A stretch of 45,422 bases of DNA, taken from NCBI GenBank assembly GCA_947505105.1, contig CANNKG010000019.1, positions 1-45,422 of the forward strand, written 5' to 3'. Below the pieces are notes generated by a model. It made no database searches. It saw nothing but the letters and a program-made list of their open reading frames with translations, and was not told the DNA's origin. This document shows positions 24,465 through 32,843 of the stretch, piece by piece. Both the position numbers and the translations under genes were made by a program. The DNA comes from Methylococcaceae bacterium (GTDB lineage: Bacteria > Pseudomonadota > Gammaproteobacteria > Methylococcales > Methylomonadaceae). Every line of letters begins with the position of its first letter. Position 1 is the first letter of the stretch.

Positions 24465-27113
24465 TTGAAAGCCAAGCTGCTTCGTCTATTTCTAGTCTCT
24501 TTATTGGTTGCATTTATCGGCGCGTCCGTCGATTACTTTTTCGAGCTTGAATCGAATTTTGGCTTGAAGTGGCTATTTAAGATCAGAGGGACTCGTCCGA
24601 CGAGTGAGCAGATTCTGATCTTAGCCATCGACGAAAAATCCGAACAAGAATTGGATGTGGATAACGATTTAAAAAATTGGCGGCGATTTCATTCGGTCGT
24701 AGTTGACCAATTAGATAAGGCCAATGCGGGTCTGATCGTCTTTGATCTGCAATTTATTCAAGCTCAGCCTGAATATGACCAGGATTTTGCACGATCGATC
24801 CGCTCTGCCGGTAATGTGATGATTGTGGACTGCATTCAAAAACTACGAAGAGGCGCGGAGGATTTTTTTGGCAGGGAACAGTGTTCCAAAAATTATTTGG
24901 AGCCTTCGGTAACCCGTTCCGGTTCAACAAGAGAAGCGTTGTCAGAACAAATCGTTGCCATGCGAAAAATCATGGCAACCCCTAATATAGCCTCTGCTGC
25001 GTTAGACCATGCCCCTTTTTACCTGATCAAAGACGTCCCTAATTCCCCAGTCAGAGAGTCCTGGCTTTTTTATGATAATTTAGCCGGTATGCCAAGTTTA
25101 CCGGTGTTGATTTGGGCTCATTTTCTTGACTTAGCAGAAAAAAATCGTGGTTACCCATTCGAACTCAATTTCTCCGAACAATTAAGTAGACAAAGGCAAA
25201 GTTGCTTGGGAAACCCTAGGATTACAGATAAATCGAAATCCGAATTTTCTGAACTACCCAACAACGCAAAGGCGCTAATTTGTGGTTCCGATACGGTTAT
25301 TCTTAACTACTATGGCCCACCAAGACAGTTCAAAATGGAATCCTACACCGATGCTTTTCATGGAAGACTAGGCAGCTTAAACGGGAAAATTGTCTTGATT
25401 GGCAAAACCAATACCAAATTCACCAACAGTGATGTAGATGCCTTTTATTCTCCCTATTCGACCGATCATCTCGGTAAGATGTCTGGAGTAGAAATCATGG
25501 CAACTCAGCTGAACAATCTGCTCGACAACAGCTTTGTCACCACACCCATACCGAGCATAATTGCTTACCTGTTATTTACTTTGATAGTCCTTTTGTTACT
25601 GGACCGCATTGGCAATATTAATGGTCTTTTGTTAAGCGGTATCTGGACGGTTACTTATATTGCTTTCGCACTATTTATGTTTAGTGCCCATGCTGTCTGG
25701 TTCCCAATTGCCATACCGTTAATTGTTATTTTACCTTTAACGTGGATGCTAGCCTTGGCCCAATATCGACATGCTATCTTGATAGACAATCAACATTTGA
25801 AGCGATTTGATCAACTTACCAACCTGCCTAATCGTTCTACTTTCAACGAAGTGTTACAACATGAAGTAAAAACAGGGGAATCGGATAATTGCTTTAGTTG
25901 TTTATTACTCATTAACTTGGATAATTTTAAATTTCTAAATGAAACCCTGGGCCATCATAACGGTGACTTATTAATAAAACTCGCCGCCCAACGATTGAAA
26001 GAATTAGCAAACAGCAAAATGCATCTCGCTAGAATCAGCGGCGGCGAATTTGTTTTATTGTTGACCGCGCTACCTCCTGAGTTCGAACTGGCTCGAGAAC
26101 AGGCAGAAACGATGGCTAATAACATATGGCATCTATTTCAAAACCCTTTTAATTTAAATGATAAACATCTGCACTTTACCGCGAGTATTGGTGTTGTCTT
26201 ATTTAAAAATTCAGAATGTCATGTTCATGATCTAATCAAACGTGCCGATATTGCAGCAAACTATGCCAAGAATCTGGGGCGAAATACTTGGCAGTTTTTT
26301 ATTCCAGAAATGGAGGTTGTTCTACAGCGCAAAAATTTGCTGAGATCTTGCTTAAGAAATGCCTTATCTGAAAATCAGTTGATACTTTATTTTCAGGCAC
26401 AACTATTTGAAGATAATATGGAGGGTGCTGAAGTTCTCTTGCGCTGGGACCATCCAGATATTGGCTTTATCTCTCCAGTGGAGTTTATTCCAGTTGCTGA
26501 AGAATCCGGAATAATCGTTGAAATAGGCTATTGGGTACTGGAAACTGCTTGTCGGCATTTGACAGAATGGGAAGGTGATCCTGACTTAAAAAATCTTGTA
26601 CTGGCGGTTAATGTTAGCGCACACCAATTTAGTGAGGAAAATTTTGTAGCGTGTGTCGCTGATATTTGCCATAAAACGAAGGTCAATCCTCACAAAATCA
26701 AACTCGAACTCACTGAAAGTGCAATTGTCGGTGATATCTTCGAACTGGTGTCGAAAATCAAAGATCTAAAAGCAATAGGGATCAAGATTTCATTAGATGA
26801 TTTCGGAACAGGTTATTCGTCTCTAGCCTATTTAAGCAGGTTACCCCTGGATCAACTTAAAATTGATCAATCCTTTGTTCGAAACATCACAGAGGATTCG
26901 ACTGACGCCGCTATTGCCAAAAATATTATAGATTTGGCAAATACTTTGAATTTGAATGTCATCGCTGAAGGCGTTGAAACACAAGCGCAAATGAATTATT
27001 TAAATACCCTGGGCTGTCGTTGCTTTCAGGGTTACCTCGTTAGCAAACCTTTACCGGTTGAGCAATTTGTTAACTTAGTATTATCTCACGCCACCCTTAA
27101 ATTGGCTGAGTAG
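24465..27113 (+). CDS. CHASE2-GGDEF-EAL protein, predicted c-di-GMP phosphodiesterase
   Basis: 882 residues. N-terminal TM anchor (LLRLFLVSLLVAFIGASV), periplasmic CHASE2 sensor (about 40-365, beginning ILILAIDEKSEQ), three TM helices (about 365-435), GGDEF domain (about 445-610) and EAL domain (about 625-875). The cyclase motif is degenerate, SGGEF at residues 525-529, so cyclase activity is probably lost. The EAL domain keeps its key residues: Glu in EVLLRW (656), Asn in NVSAHQF, Glu in ELTES, the Asp pair in DDFGTGYSSL (778-779), Lys in KIDQSF and Glu in AEGVET. It should hydrolyse c-di-GMP at the membrane. Translation apparently starts at TTG 24465: the frame is closed just upstream and the first ATG would remove the membrane anchor. 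It follows the small Cys protein by 91 bases. Confidence 0.85.
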   Translation: MKAKLLRLFLVSLLVAFIGASVDYFFELESNFGLKWLFKIRGTRPTSEQILILAIDEKSEQELDVDNDLKNWRRFHSVVVDQLDKANAGLIVFDLQFIQAQPEYDQDFARSIRSAGNVMIVDCIQKLRRGAEDFFGREQCSKNYLEPSVTRSGSTREALSEQIVAMRKIMATPNIASAALDHAPFYLIKDVPNSPVRESWLFYDNLAGMPSLPVLIWAHFLDLAEKNRGYPFELNFSEQLSRQRQSCLGNPRITDKSKSEFSELPNNAKALICGSDTVILNYYGPPRQFKMESYTDAFHGRLGSLNGKIVLIGKTNTKFTNSDVDAFYSPYSTDHLGKMSGVEIMATQLNNLLDNSFVTTPIPSIIAYLLFTLIVLLLLDRIGNINGLLLSGIWTVTYIAFALFMFSAHAVWFPIAIPLIVILPLTWMLALAQYRHAILIDNQHLKRFDQLTNLPNRSTFNEVLQHEVKTGESDNCFSCLLLINLDNFKFLNETLGHHNGDLLIKLAAQRLKELANSKMHLARISGGEFVLLLTALPPEFELAREQAETMANNIWHLFQNPFNLNDKHLHFTASIGVVLFKNSECHVHDLIKRADIAANYAKNLGRNTWQFFIPEMEVVLQRKNLLRSCLRNALSENQLILYFQAQLFEDNMEGAEVLLRWDHPDIGFISPVEFIPVAEESGIIVEIGYWVLETACRHLTEWEGDPDLKNLVLAVNVSAHQFSEENFVACVADICHKTKVNPHKIKLELTESAIVGDIFELVSKIKDLKAIGIKISLDDFGTGYSSLAYLSRLPLDQLKIDQSFVRNITEDSTDAAIAKNIIDLANTLNLNVIAEGVETQAQMNYLNTLGCRCFQGYLVSKPLPVEQFVNLVLSHATLKLAE

Positions 27114-27123
27114 TAGGTCGCCC

Positions 27124-27143
27124 AGCCAAGTAGTACTTGGGCT
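27124..27143. terminator. Bidirectional terminator-like hairpin between convergent c-di-GMP genes
   Basis: CCAAG (27126-27130) pairs with CTTGG (27136-27140), extended by AG/CT with one bulged base. It lies in the 38-base gap between the EAL gene and the convergent diguanylate cyclase. T-rich sequence follows on the plus strand. The stem is short. Confidence 0.4.
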
Positions 27144-27151
27144 CACATTAT

Positions 27152-28195
27152 TTAATCCAGGGTAAACACGACTTTGTTTCGACCGGTTTCTTTGGCGGTG
27201 TATAGCGCTTTGTCGGCACGTTTAATCAATGTTTCTAGATTGTCATTTGACTGCAACACGGTAATTCCAATTGAGATGGTAATTTTGCCAAGAACACCTT
27301 TATTATCTTTACGTTTCAGGTGACTTTTTTCTAACGCGTTTCTAATATTTTCTGCGATGGCAATAGCTTTCTCCTTGGTGCTACCTGAATAAATAATCGT
27401 CAGTTCTTCACCACCAAAACGAGCTAGATAATGACTTTCGTCGGTATGCTTTTTCATAATCGTCGCAACATATTTGATGATATGGTCACCGACCAGATGA
27501 CCATGGGTATCATTAACATTTTTGAAGTGATCGATATCGAGCATCGCTAAAAAAAGATCATCCTCTGTCGATTGATCAATCAGCATTTCAAGCGTTTGAT
27601 TAAACGCACGACGGTTCATCAACCCGGTCAGAGCATCGGTCAACGCCAGGGTTCTCACATGATTAAGTTCTTCGCGTAGCTGAGCGATTTCGTTGTGGGC
27701 ATTATTTAATTTTTCTTGTAACGCCAGACTGGTTTCATTCAGAGACTTCGTCTCTTGAATAATATCTTGCAAAATATTTTGCAGTACAGGTTGAGCTTCC
27801 AGATTTTGTAATAAGTCTTTATTCTTATTGAAATTATGATTTACCTCAATCGTCTTTTGATGGGTTACTTGAATCGAGTTCGAGACTTCAGAAAAAACAT
27901 GTTGAAGCTGGTTGCTGGTTTTTTCATAAGACTCAAGAGAGGCATTACAAATGTACTTGGTGTAGAGATTGAAGCTCAGATCCGAATCTAGAGGTGCTTT
28001 GCGAACCAATAAATCGTCAATGACGCTATTAAGGTTATGGTTGTTACCTCCTGCATACTCATACCAGATCGCATAATTAAGTGGATTTATCGGAACATTA
28101 TGCTGGGTCATTAAGGGAAGTATTTTTCTCACCAATTGGGCGTTAATTTCATGAGAAAAATCATATACTGGAAGAAAAGAATAATTTTGGGTCAT
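27152..28195 (-). CDS. GGDEF diguanylate cyclase with coiled-coil linker
   Basis: 347 residues, soluble. An N-terminal region of about 110 residues (with PINPLNYAIWYEYAGG) is seen in other stand-alone diguanylate cyclases but has no assigned ligand. A predicted coiled coil follows (LALQEKLNNAHNEIAQLREE), as is usual for dimerising cyclases. The catalytic domain starts LTDALTGLMNRRAF, has metal site DIDHFKNVND, and an active-type signature RFGGEEL. The RxxD inhibitory site upstream of it is replaced (DESH), so product feedback is probably absent. The ATG at 28195 is preferred to an in-frame TTG at 28225, because it gives a normal start to the conserved region. It converges on the EAL gene, which could oppose it. 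Its promoter contains a 7-bp tandem repeat. Confidence 0.9.
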   Translation of the reverse strand: MTQNYSFLPVYDFSHEINAQLVRKILPLMTQHNVPINPLNYAIWYEYAGGNNHNLNSVIDDLLVRKAPLDSDLSFNLYTKYICNASLESYEKTSNQLQHVFSEVSNSIQVTHQKTIEVNHNFNKNKDLLQNLEAQPVLQNILQDIIQETKSLNETSLALQEKLNNAHNEIAQLREELNHVRTLALTDALTGLMNRRAFNQTLEMLIDQSTEDDLFLAMLDIDHFKNVNDTHGHLVGDHIIKYVATIMKKHTDESHYLARFGGEELTIIYSGSTKEKAIAIAENIRNALEKSHLKRKDNKGVLGKITISIGITVLQSNDNLETLIKRADKALYTAKETGRNKVVFTLD

Positions 28196-28252
28196 AAGAG
28201 AGTCTATACTTGATATTATTGCCAAATCACTACACCAGCGCGGTATCGCTAT

Positions 28253-28258
28253 ATTATA
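28253..28258 (-). promoter_or_regulatory. -10 box of the diguanylate cyclase promoter
   Basis: Read on the minus strand this is a perfect TATAAT, 58 bases before the ATG at 28195. A normally spaced -35 box (16-18 bases away) falls within the AAACAAC tandem repeat and matches consensus poorly, so repeat number may affect promoter strength. Confidence 0.55.
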
Positions 28259-28263
28259 GGTAT

Positions 28264-28301
28264 GTTGTTTGTTGTTTGTTGTTTGTTGTTTGTTGTTTGT
28301 T
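28264..28301. repeat. Heptanucleotide tandem repeat (GTTGTTT)5 in a promoter
   Basis: Five perfect copies of GTTGTTT plus a partial GTT, with no interruptions. The repeat starts 5 bases from the TATAAT of the minus-strand diguanylate cyclase, so it occupies the spacer, the -35 position and the sequence further upstream. Perfect short tandem repeats of this kind are prone to copy-number change by strand slippage. Confidence 0.9.
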
Positions 28302-28552
28302 CGAAATCTATCGAAAAAATTAATTTCAATAAATTGGCAATCTCCACTATTTTTATAAAAATGAATTAAGAATATAACCGTAATTATAGCTTGTAAAAAT
28401 TAAAAAATTATCTTGTTTTCTTTTTTAGTGCAGAAATTTATGCAGTTTAAAAGATATGTTTTTTCTTTTATTAAATTATAAAAACATAATAATTTTATAT
28501 GAGACAACTATTGGGTTTATAAATAAACTATTTTATTTTTAAGGTATATAAA
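28302..28552. other. AT-rich intergenic region upstream of the DUF2721 gene
   Basis: About 250 very AT-rich bases between divergent genes. It presumably holds the promoter of the DUF2721 gene. Many TATA-like hexamers make it impossible to choose one by eye. Only an AAGG ahead of the ATG at 28553 is clear. Confidence 0.4.
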
Positions 28553-28984
28553 ATGCATTCACATTCTGAGAGCGTTGTTAATTTAGTCACAAACTCCCTT
28601 GTATTATTTTCAAGTATCGGAATTTTTGTTTTAACGTTGAACGCCCGATATACCCATGCAATCAGCAGAGTGAGGGAGATCTTTGACCACCTAAAACTCA
28701 GTCATGAATCAGAAAAAATAGAAAAGGAATTAAATACCATGGTCTTTAGATGTCATTTATTAAAATGGAGCTTTGGACTTTTACTGTGCAGCGCTATCAG
28801 TAGTGGAATGTTCTTATTAGGTTCTATATTTTCACGATTTAACGAAAATATCAACCCTGATTTATTGATTATCTTTGTGGTCTTGAGTGTTTTGTTCATT
28901 TTCAGTTCTATGGTTTTTTTATTTTGGGACGTGTTAACCTCGTTAAAAGCGACCTTGATTCATATTGAGCGACGCCGCGACTAA
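28553..28984 (+). CDS. DUF2721 family membrane protein
   Basis: 143 residues with three hydrophobic segments: about 12-27 (NSLVLFSSIGIFVLTL), 72-92 (LLKWSFGLLLCSAISSGMFL) and 104-126 (LLIIFVVLSVLFIFSSMVFL). The charged cytoplasmic segment ARYTHAISRVREIFDHLKL between the first two is characteristic of the DUF2721 family, whose function is unknown. AAGG precedes the ATG. It is divergent from the diguanylate cyclase and about 100 bases ahead of cstA. It has no motif tying it to either. The family is common in gammaproteobacteria as a single-gene unit. Confidence 0.72.
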   Translation: MHSHSESVVNLVTNSLVLFSSIGIFVLTLNARYTHAISRVREIFDHLKLSHESEKIEKELNTMVFRCHLLKWSFGLLLCSAISSGMFLLGSIFSRFNENINPDLLIIFVVLSVLFIFSSMVFLFWDVLTSLKATLIHIERRRD

Positions 28985-29083
28985 GCTATTTTCCCTTTAG
29001 GGATATATCTTTGGCAACTCTTTACGATGCTAGAATCTTGTCTTCTATGGTAACGTAATCATTATCTCTTTATTTAATTTAAT

Positions 29084-31153
29084 ATGAATACATCTTTTCA
29101 GAATTTTTTATGGCTGTTAACTGCAGTATTAGGTGCAGGTGCTGTGGGTGGAATTGCCTTAAATCGCGGTGAAACAATTGATGCCTTGTGGTTTATCACC
29201 GCCGCTGTTTGCATTTATGTCATTGCCTATCGATTTTATTCGGCCTGGATTGCCTCAAAAGTGCTGTTACTCGATAAAACTCGGGCCACGCCGGCCGAGC
29301 GTCTGGATAATGGTCGAGATTTTGTGCCGACTCATCGCTGGATTGTTTTTGGTCACCATTTTGCTGCAATTGCAGGTCCGGGGCCTCTGGTAGGTCCGAC
29401 CTTGGCAGCCCAATTTGGTTATTTACCCGGCACCTTATGGATCTTGATCGGCGCGGTATTGGGCGGATGTGTTCAGGATATGGTGATTCTATTTTGTTCT
29501 ACGCGCCGCGATGCGAGAAGCTTGGGGCAGATGGCGCGAGATGAACTGGGTCGTTTAGGTGGGATTGCCGCTTTGATTGCAACGTTTGTGATCATGATTA
29601 TCCTGATTGCAGTTTTGGGACTAGTGGTTGTTAATGCAATGAAGCATAGTCCATGGGCAACCTTTACTGTCGCGGCGACCATTCCGATTGCTATGGTAGT
29701 CGGTATTTATATGCGGCATTTTCGTCCGGGGCAGGTTCTCGAAGCTTCCGGACTCGGAGTTGCACTTTTATTATTATCGGTTGCGAGCGGTGGCTGGATT
29801 GATGGTAATACTGAGCTGCGCGGCTGGTTTGATCATGAAGGTTTGACGCTTGCGTGGTGGGTAATGGCTTACGGTTTTGCGGCGGCGATTTTGCCGGTTT
29901 GGCTATTGCTGGCACCGCGGGATTATTTATCAACCTACGTCAAATTGGGAACAATTTCATTGCTGGCCATTGCTATTGTGTTTTTGAGTCCCGAAATCAA
30001 AATGCCGGCTTTTACGCAATTCGTCGATGGCACAGGTCCCATTTTTGGCGGGAAGTTATTTCCATTTGTGTTTATTACGATTGCCTGTGGTGCGATTTCA
30101 GGTTTTCATTCGCTTATTTCTTCCGGCACCACTCCTAAATTGCTGACTAATGAGCTTGATATTCGAATGATTGGTTATGGCGGCATGCTGCTCGAATCTT
30201 TCGTTGCGATGATGGCGATGATTGCGGCAACGGTACTTGATCCCGGCGTGTTTTTCGCGATTAACAGTCCAAGTGGTGTCGTGGGTAAAGAGGCGATTGA
30301 TGCGGTCGCCAAAATAACCAGCTGGGGCTATCCGGTGACGGTTGAACAAATGCAACTACTTGCCAAGCAAATGGGCGAGTCGAGTTTATTTGCCAGAACA
30401 GGAGGCGCACCTTCGCTGGCGGTAGGCATGGCAAGTATTTTCGGAAGCGTGTTCGGCGAGCATTTATTGGCACTCTGGTATCACTTCGCGATTATGTTTG
30501 AAGCCATTTTTATTTTGACCACGCTTGATGCGGGGACTCGCGTCGGACGCTTTATGTTGCAGGATATGCTCGGTAATATCTGGCCGAAAATGGGCGAAAC
30601 CTCGTGGTTACCTTCGGTACTGTTTTCGAGTGCAATTGTGGTGTTAAGTTGGGGCTATTTTCTCTATATCGGCGTTATTGATCCAAACGGAGGGGTGAAT
30701 ATTTTGTGGCCCTTGTTCGGGATCGCCAATCAAATGTTAGCGGCGATTGCGCTGTGTGTTGCGACCGGGATTCTGATCAAGTCTGGCAAGGTTAAACAAG
30801 CCTGGATAACGGGTTTGCCCTTATTATGGTTAATTATTATCACCAATTGTGCGGCTTGGGAAAAATTGACCAGTCCTGATTTAAGAGTCGGCTTTTTTTC
30901 GGCAGCAAATGATATGGCCACTAAATTAGCGAGTGGAGCATTGCCTGCAGAAAAAGCCGCGATTGCGCCGCAATTGATTTTTAATCTACACTTGGATGGT
31001 TATTTGACCATCTTCTTCGTTGTCTTATTGTGGTTGATCGTTTTGGATATGCTGCGCATGGCGAGTCGCTTTTTGCTCGGTCAAACGGTGTTGCCATCGA
31101 CCGAAGTTCCGCATCGCCAAACGCAACTACTCGCCGAATGGATACGCGACTAA
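29084..31153 (+). CDS. cstA: CstA family pyruvate/peptide transporter
   Basis: 689-residue polytopic membrane protein. E. coli CstA and its paralogue BtsT import peptides or pyruvate during carbon limitation. Family signatures are clear: NGRDFVPTHRWIVFGHHFAAIAGPGPLVGPTLAAQFGYLPG near residues 75-115 (shown here only as a position for the conserved GHHFAAIAGPGP block), CVQDMVILF, and GFHSLISSGTTPK. About 16 or more TM helices fill the protein. It overlaps the following ybdD by one base (TAATG), the standard cstA-ybdD arrangement. In a one-carbon-using host, uptake of organic acids would be a side or survival function; that is inference. Confidence 0.93.
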   Translation: MNTSFQNFLWLLTAVLGAGAVGGIALNRGETIDALWFITAAVCIYVIAYRFYSAWIASKVLLLDKTRATPAERLDNGRDFVPTHRWIVFGHHFAAIAGPGPLVGPTLAAQFGYLPGTLWILIGAVLGGCVQDMVILFCSTRRDARSLGQMARDELGRLGGIAALIATFVIMIILIAVLGLVVVNAMKHSPWATFTVAATIPIAMVVGIYMRHFRPGQVLEASGLGVALLLLSVASGGWIDGNTELRGWFDHEGLTLAWWVMAYGFAAAILPVWLLLAPRDYLSTYVKLGTISLLAIAIVFLSPEIKMPAFTQFVDGTGPIFGGKLFPFVFITIACGAISGFHSLISSGTTPKLLTNELDIRMIGYGGMLLESFVAMMAMIAATVLDPGVFFAINSPSGVVGKEAIDAVAKITSWGYPVTVEQMQLLAKQMGESSLFARTGGAPSLAVGMASIFGSVFGEHLLALWYHFAIMFEAIFILTTLDAGTRVGRFMLQDMLGNIWPKMGETSWLPSVLFSSAIVVLSWGYFLYIGVIDPNGGVNILWPLFGIANQMLAAIALCVATGILIKSGKVKQAWITGLPLLWLIIITNCAAWEKLTSPDLRVGFFSAANDMATKLASGALPAEKAAIAPQLIFNLHLDGYLTIFFVVLLWLIVLDMLRMASRFLLGQTVLPSTEVPHRQTQLLAEWIRD

Positions 31154-31350
31154 TGTTAAAACGTTTGAAGATACTCTGGGCTGGATTGCGGCAATTATCC
31201 GGCGACGATGCTTATGAGCGCTATGTTCACTATTATACGACTCATCAGATGCACGCCTGCCAGCATCATTGTGAACCATTACTAAGTAAAAAAGAGTTTT
31301 TCAAACGTTGGCAAGATGAAAAATGGCAAGGGATCAAGCGTTGTTGTTAG
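31153..31350 (+). CDS. ybdD: YbdD/YjiX family small accessory protein of CstA
   Basis: 65 residues, starting with the ATG that overlaps the cstA stop, so translation is coupled. It has the family pattern GDDAYERYVHYYTTHQ, a CQHH segment, then LSKKEFFKRWQDEKW. In E. coli the homologues YbdD and YjiX are needed for pyruvate uptake by CstA and BtsT. It ends in CC, and two further Cys/His clusters are present. A longer reading from 31030 lies inside cstA and is not used. Confidence 0.9.
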   Translation: MLKRLKILWAGLRQLSGDDAYERYVHYYTTHQMHACQHHCEPLLSKKEFFKRWQDEKWQGIKRCC

Positions 31351-31392
31351 GCAAATAAAATCCGTTTTACTTACCAGTGACGGATACGGGTG

Positions 31393-31413
31393 AGGAAGTA
31401 ACCTTTACTTCCT
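31393..31413 (+). terminator. Hairpin after cstA-ybdD
   Basis: AGGAAGTAA (31393-31401) is complementary to TTACTTCCT (31405-31413) with a 3-base loop (slightly larger in practice), then TATGTTT. It separates cstA-ybdD from the protease gene. It lacks a strong T run. Confidence 0.4.
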
Positions 31414-31441
31414 TATGTTTCATCATTATTGGAATGCGAAC

Positions 31442-31981
31442 ATGCACAAACTTCCTTTTTACTGCCTGAATCTGTTATTGATGCTGTGGTTCAGTCATCC
31501 CGCTTGGGCAGACAAAATTTATAAATGTAAAGATCAAAAAGGGATCTTGATTTATAGTTCTTCGCCTTGTCCTAACGATGCTGAAGCCATTTCCGACTGG
31601 ACGGTCACGACCAAAGCTCGTCCTCCCGAAATATTGAATCTTGTGCAGGATGGCTCAGGGCATTATTCGGTCCCAGGCCAAGTAAATGATCAAACGTTAA
31701 GCTTTATTGTCGATACGGGGGCGTCGATGGTTTCGTTACCGGAACAGGTAGCACGCGCTGCTAATTTAACCTGTGGTGAAAAAGTCAACATCCAAACCGC
31801 AAATGGAACCGCTGAGGCTTGTCGGGTAGTGATTCCAAATTTTAAATTTGGCCCGTTCACATTGAAAGATGTCGCGGCAGTCGCCGCCCCAAACTTGGCT
31901 ATGCCTTTGTTAGGTATGAATGTGTTGCAACAATTTAAAATTGCTCAAGATAAGGGCGAGATGCATATTTCAGCACGCTAA
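31442..31981 (+). CDS. Secreted retropepsin-like aspartic protease with DUF4124 domain
   Basis: 179 residues from the ATG at 31442. A farther ATG at 31415 sits right after a hairpin without a ribosome binding site. Signal peptide ends PAWA-D. A short DUF4124 segment follows (KIYKCKDQKGILIYSSSPCP), then a single aspartic protease domain of the clan AA/TIGR02281 type: GHYSVPGQVNDQ, catalytic FIVDTGASMVSLP, the flap-like TANGTAEACRV and PLLGMNVLQQFKI. Retropepsin-like proteins act as dimers with one Asp from each chain. Substrates in bacteria are mostly unknown. It ends 12 bases inside the convergent mutM. Confidence 0.85.
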   Translation: MHKLPFYCLNLLLMLWFSHPAWADKIYKCKDQKGILIYSSSPCPNDAEAISDWTVTTKARPPEILNLVQDGSGHYSVPGQVNDQTLSFIVDTGASMVSLPEQVARAANLTCGEKVNIQTANGTAEACRVVIPNFKFGPFTLKDVAAVAAPNLAMPLLGMNVLQQFKIAQDKGEMHISAR

Positions 31982-32836
31982 CGCCTGGCAATGCGGACAA
32001 AAGACGCTGGTTCGATTATTAATGCGAATTTCTTCGAGTGTTTGTTGACAGTGTGAACAGGGAAGGCCAGATCGACCATAGACATGGAGTTGCTGTTTGA
32101 AATATCCGGGTTTGCCATCGGCATTGCTGAAGTTTCGTAGCGTTGTGCCGCCCTGACGAATCGCAGCGACCAAGATCGCTTTGATGTGTTCTGCAAGCCT
32201 CTGGTATTCTTCAAGCCTTATATTCCCAGCCGGTCGAAGAGGATGAAGCCTGCTTAAGAATAATGCTTCATTGGCGTAAATATTGCCGACGCCGGTCACC
32301 ACGCTTTGATCCATGATGAATTGTTTGACGTTGATTTTACGTCCCTTGGAAATCTCATATAAATGCTGGGCTTTGAAATCATCATCTAAAGGTTCTGGCC
32401 CCAAAGACTTAAGCAAAGGATGATGCTCCGGGGCATCGGTCAACCACAACATGCTTCCAAAGCGACGGGGGTCGTTATAACGGAGCATGAATTGATCGTC
32501 GAAAATAATATCAACATGATCATGTTTAGCAGGCGGTAATTCCGCTATCGTTGGTAAATCAAGTTCTCTGAGCTGGTCAGACTGCGGCGAAAGTACGCGC
32601 AAACTTCCCGACATGCCCAAATGCACCAGTAGACAGCCGGTTTCAAAATAAAATAATAAATATTTAGCGCGCCGGGTAATTTTGGTCAATTTTTGTCCGC
32701 GCAAAATATCGGGAAGTTGCTCAGGGATCGGCCAGCGCAATTTAGACTGGCGAATAGCAACGTTGGTAACTAAACGATTGGTGATATGAGGTTCAATGCC
32801 TCGTCGGGTCGTTTCAACTTCGGGTAATTCCGGCAT
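31970..32836 (-). CDS. mutM: Formamidopyrimidine-DNA glycosylase
   Basis: Removes 8-oxoguanine and formamidopyrimidines from DNA and cuts at the abasic site. It begins MPELPEVETTRRGI, giving the catalytic Pro2 and Glu3. The conserved Lys region LTKITRRAKYLLF, the helix-two-turn-helix DQSVVTGVGNIYANEALF, and the C-terminal zinc finger (CSHCQQTLEEIRI...CPHC) are all visible. 288 residues, slightly longer than the E. coli enzyme (269). The start is 7 bases after the last gene of the Gld-type ABC operon, so it is co-transcribed with it. The 3' end overlaps the convergent protease gene by 12 bases. Confidence 0.96.
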   Translation of the reverse strand: MPELPEVETTRRGIEPHITNRLVTNVAIRQSKLRWPIPEQLPDILRGQKLTKITRRAKYLLFYFETGCLLVHLGMSGSLRVLSPQSDQLRELDLPTIAELPPAKHDHVDIIFDDQFMLRYNDPRRFGSMLWLTDAPEHHPLLKSLGPEPLDDDFKAQHLYEISKGRKINVKQFIMDQSVVTGVGNIYANEALFLSRLHPLRPAGNIRLEEYQRLAEHIKAILVAAIRQGGTTLRNFSNADGKPGYFKQQLHVYGRSGLPCSHCQQTLEEIRINNRTSVFCPHCQALAC

Positions 32837-32843
32837 AACAATC

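Noticed and set aside
28196-28225. TTG start at 28225 for the diguanylate cyclase
   Set aside because: The extra ten residues have no family support and no better ribosome binding site than the ATG at 28195.
28264-28301. CRISPR or origin iteron reading of the heptamer repeat
   Set aside because: Units are 7 bases with no spacers, cas genes, dnaA boxes or replication genes. A simple tandem repeat explains it.
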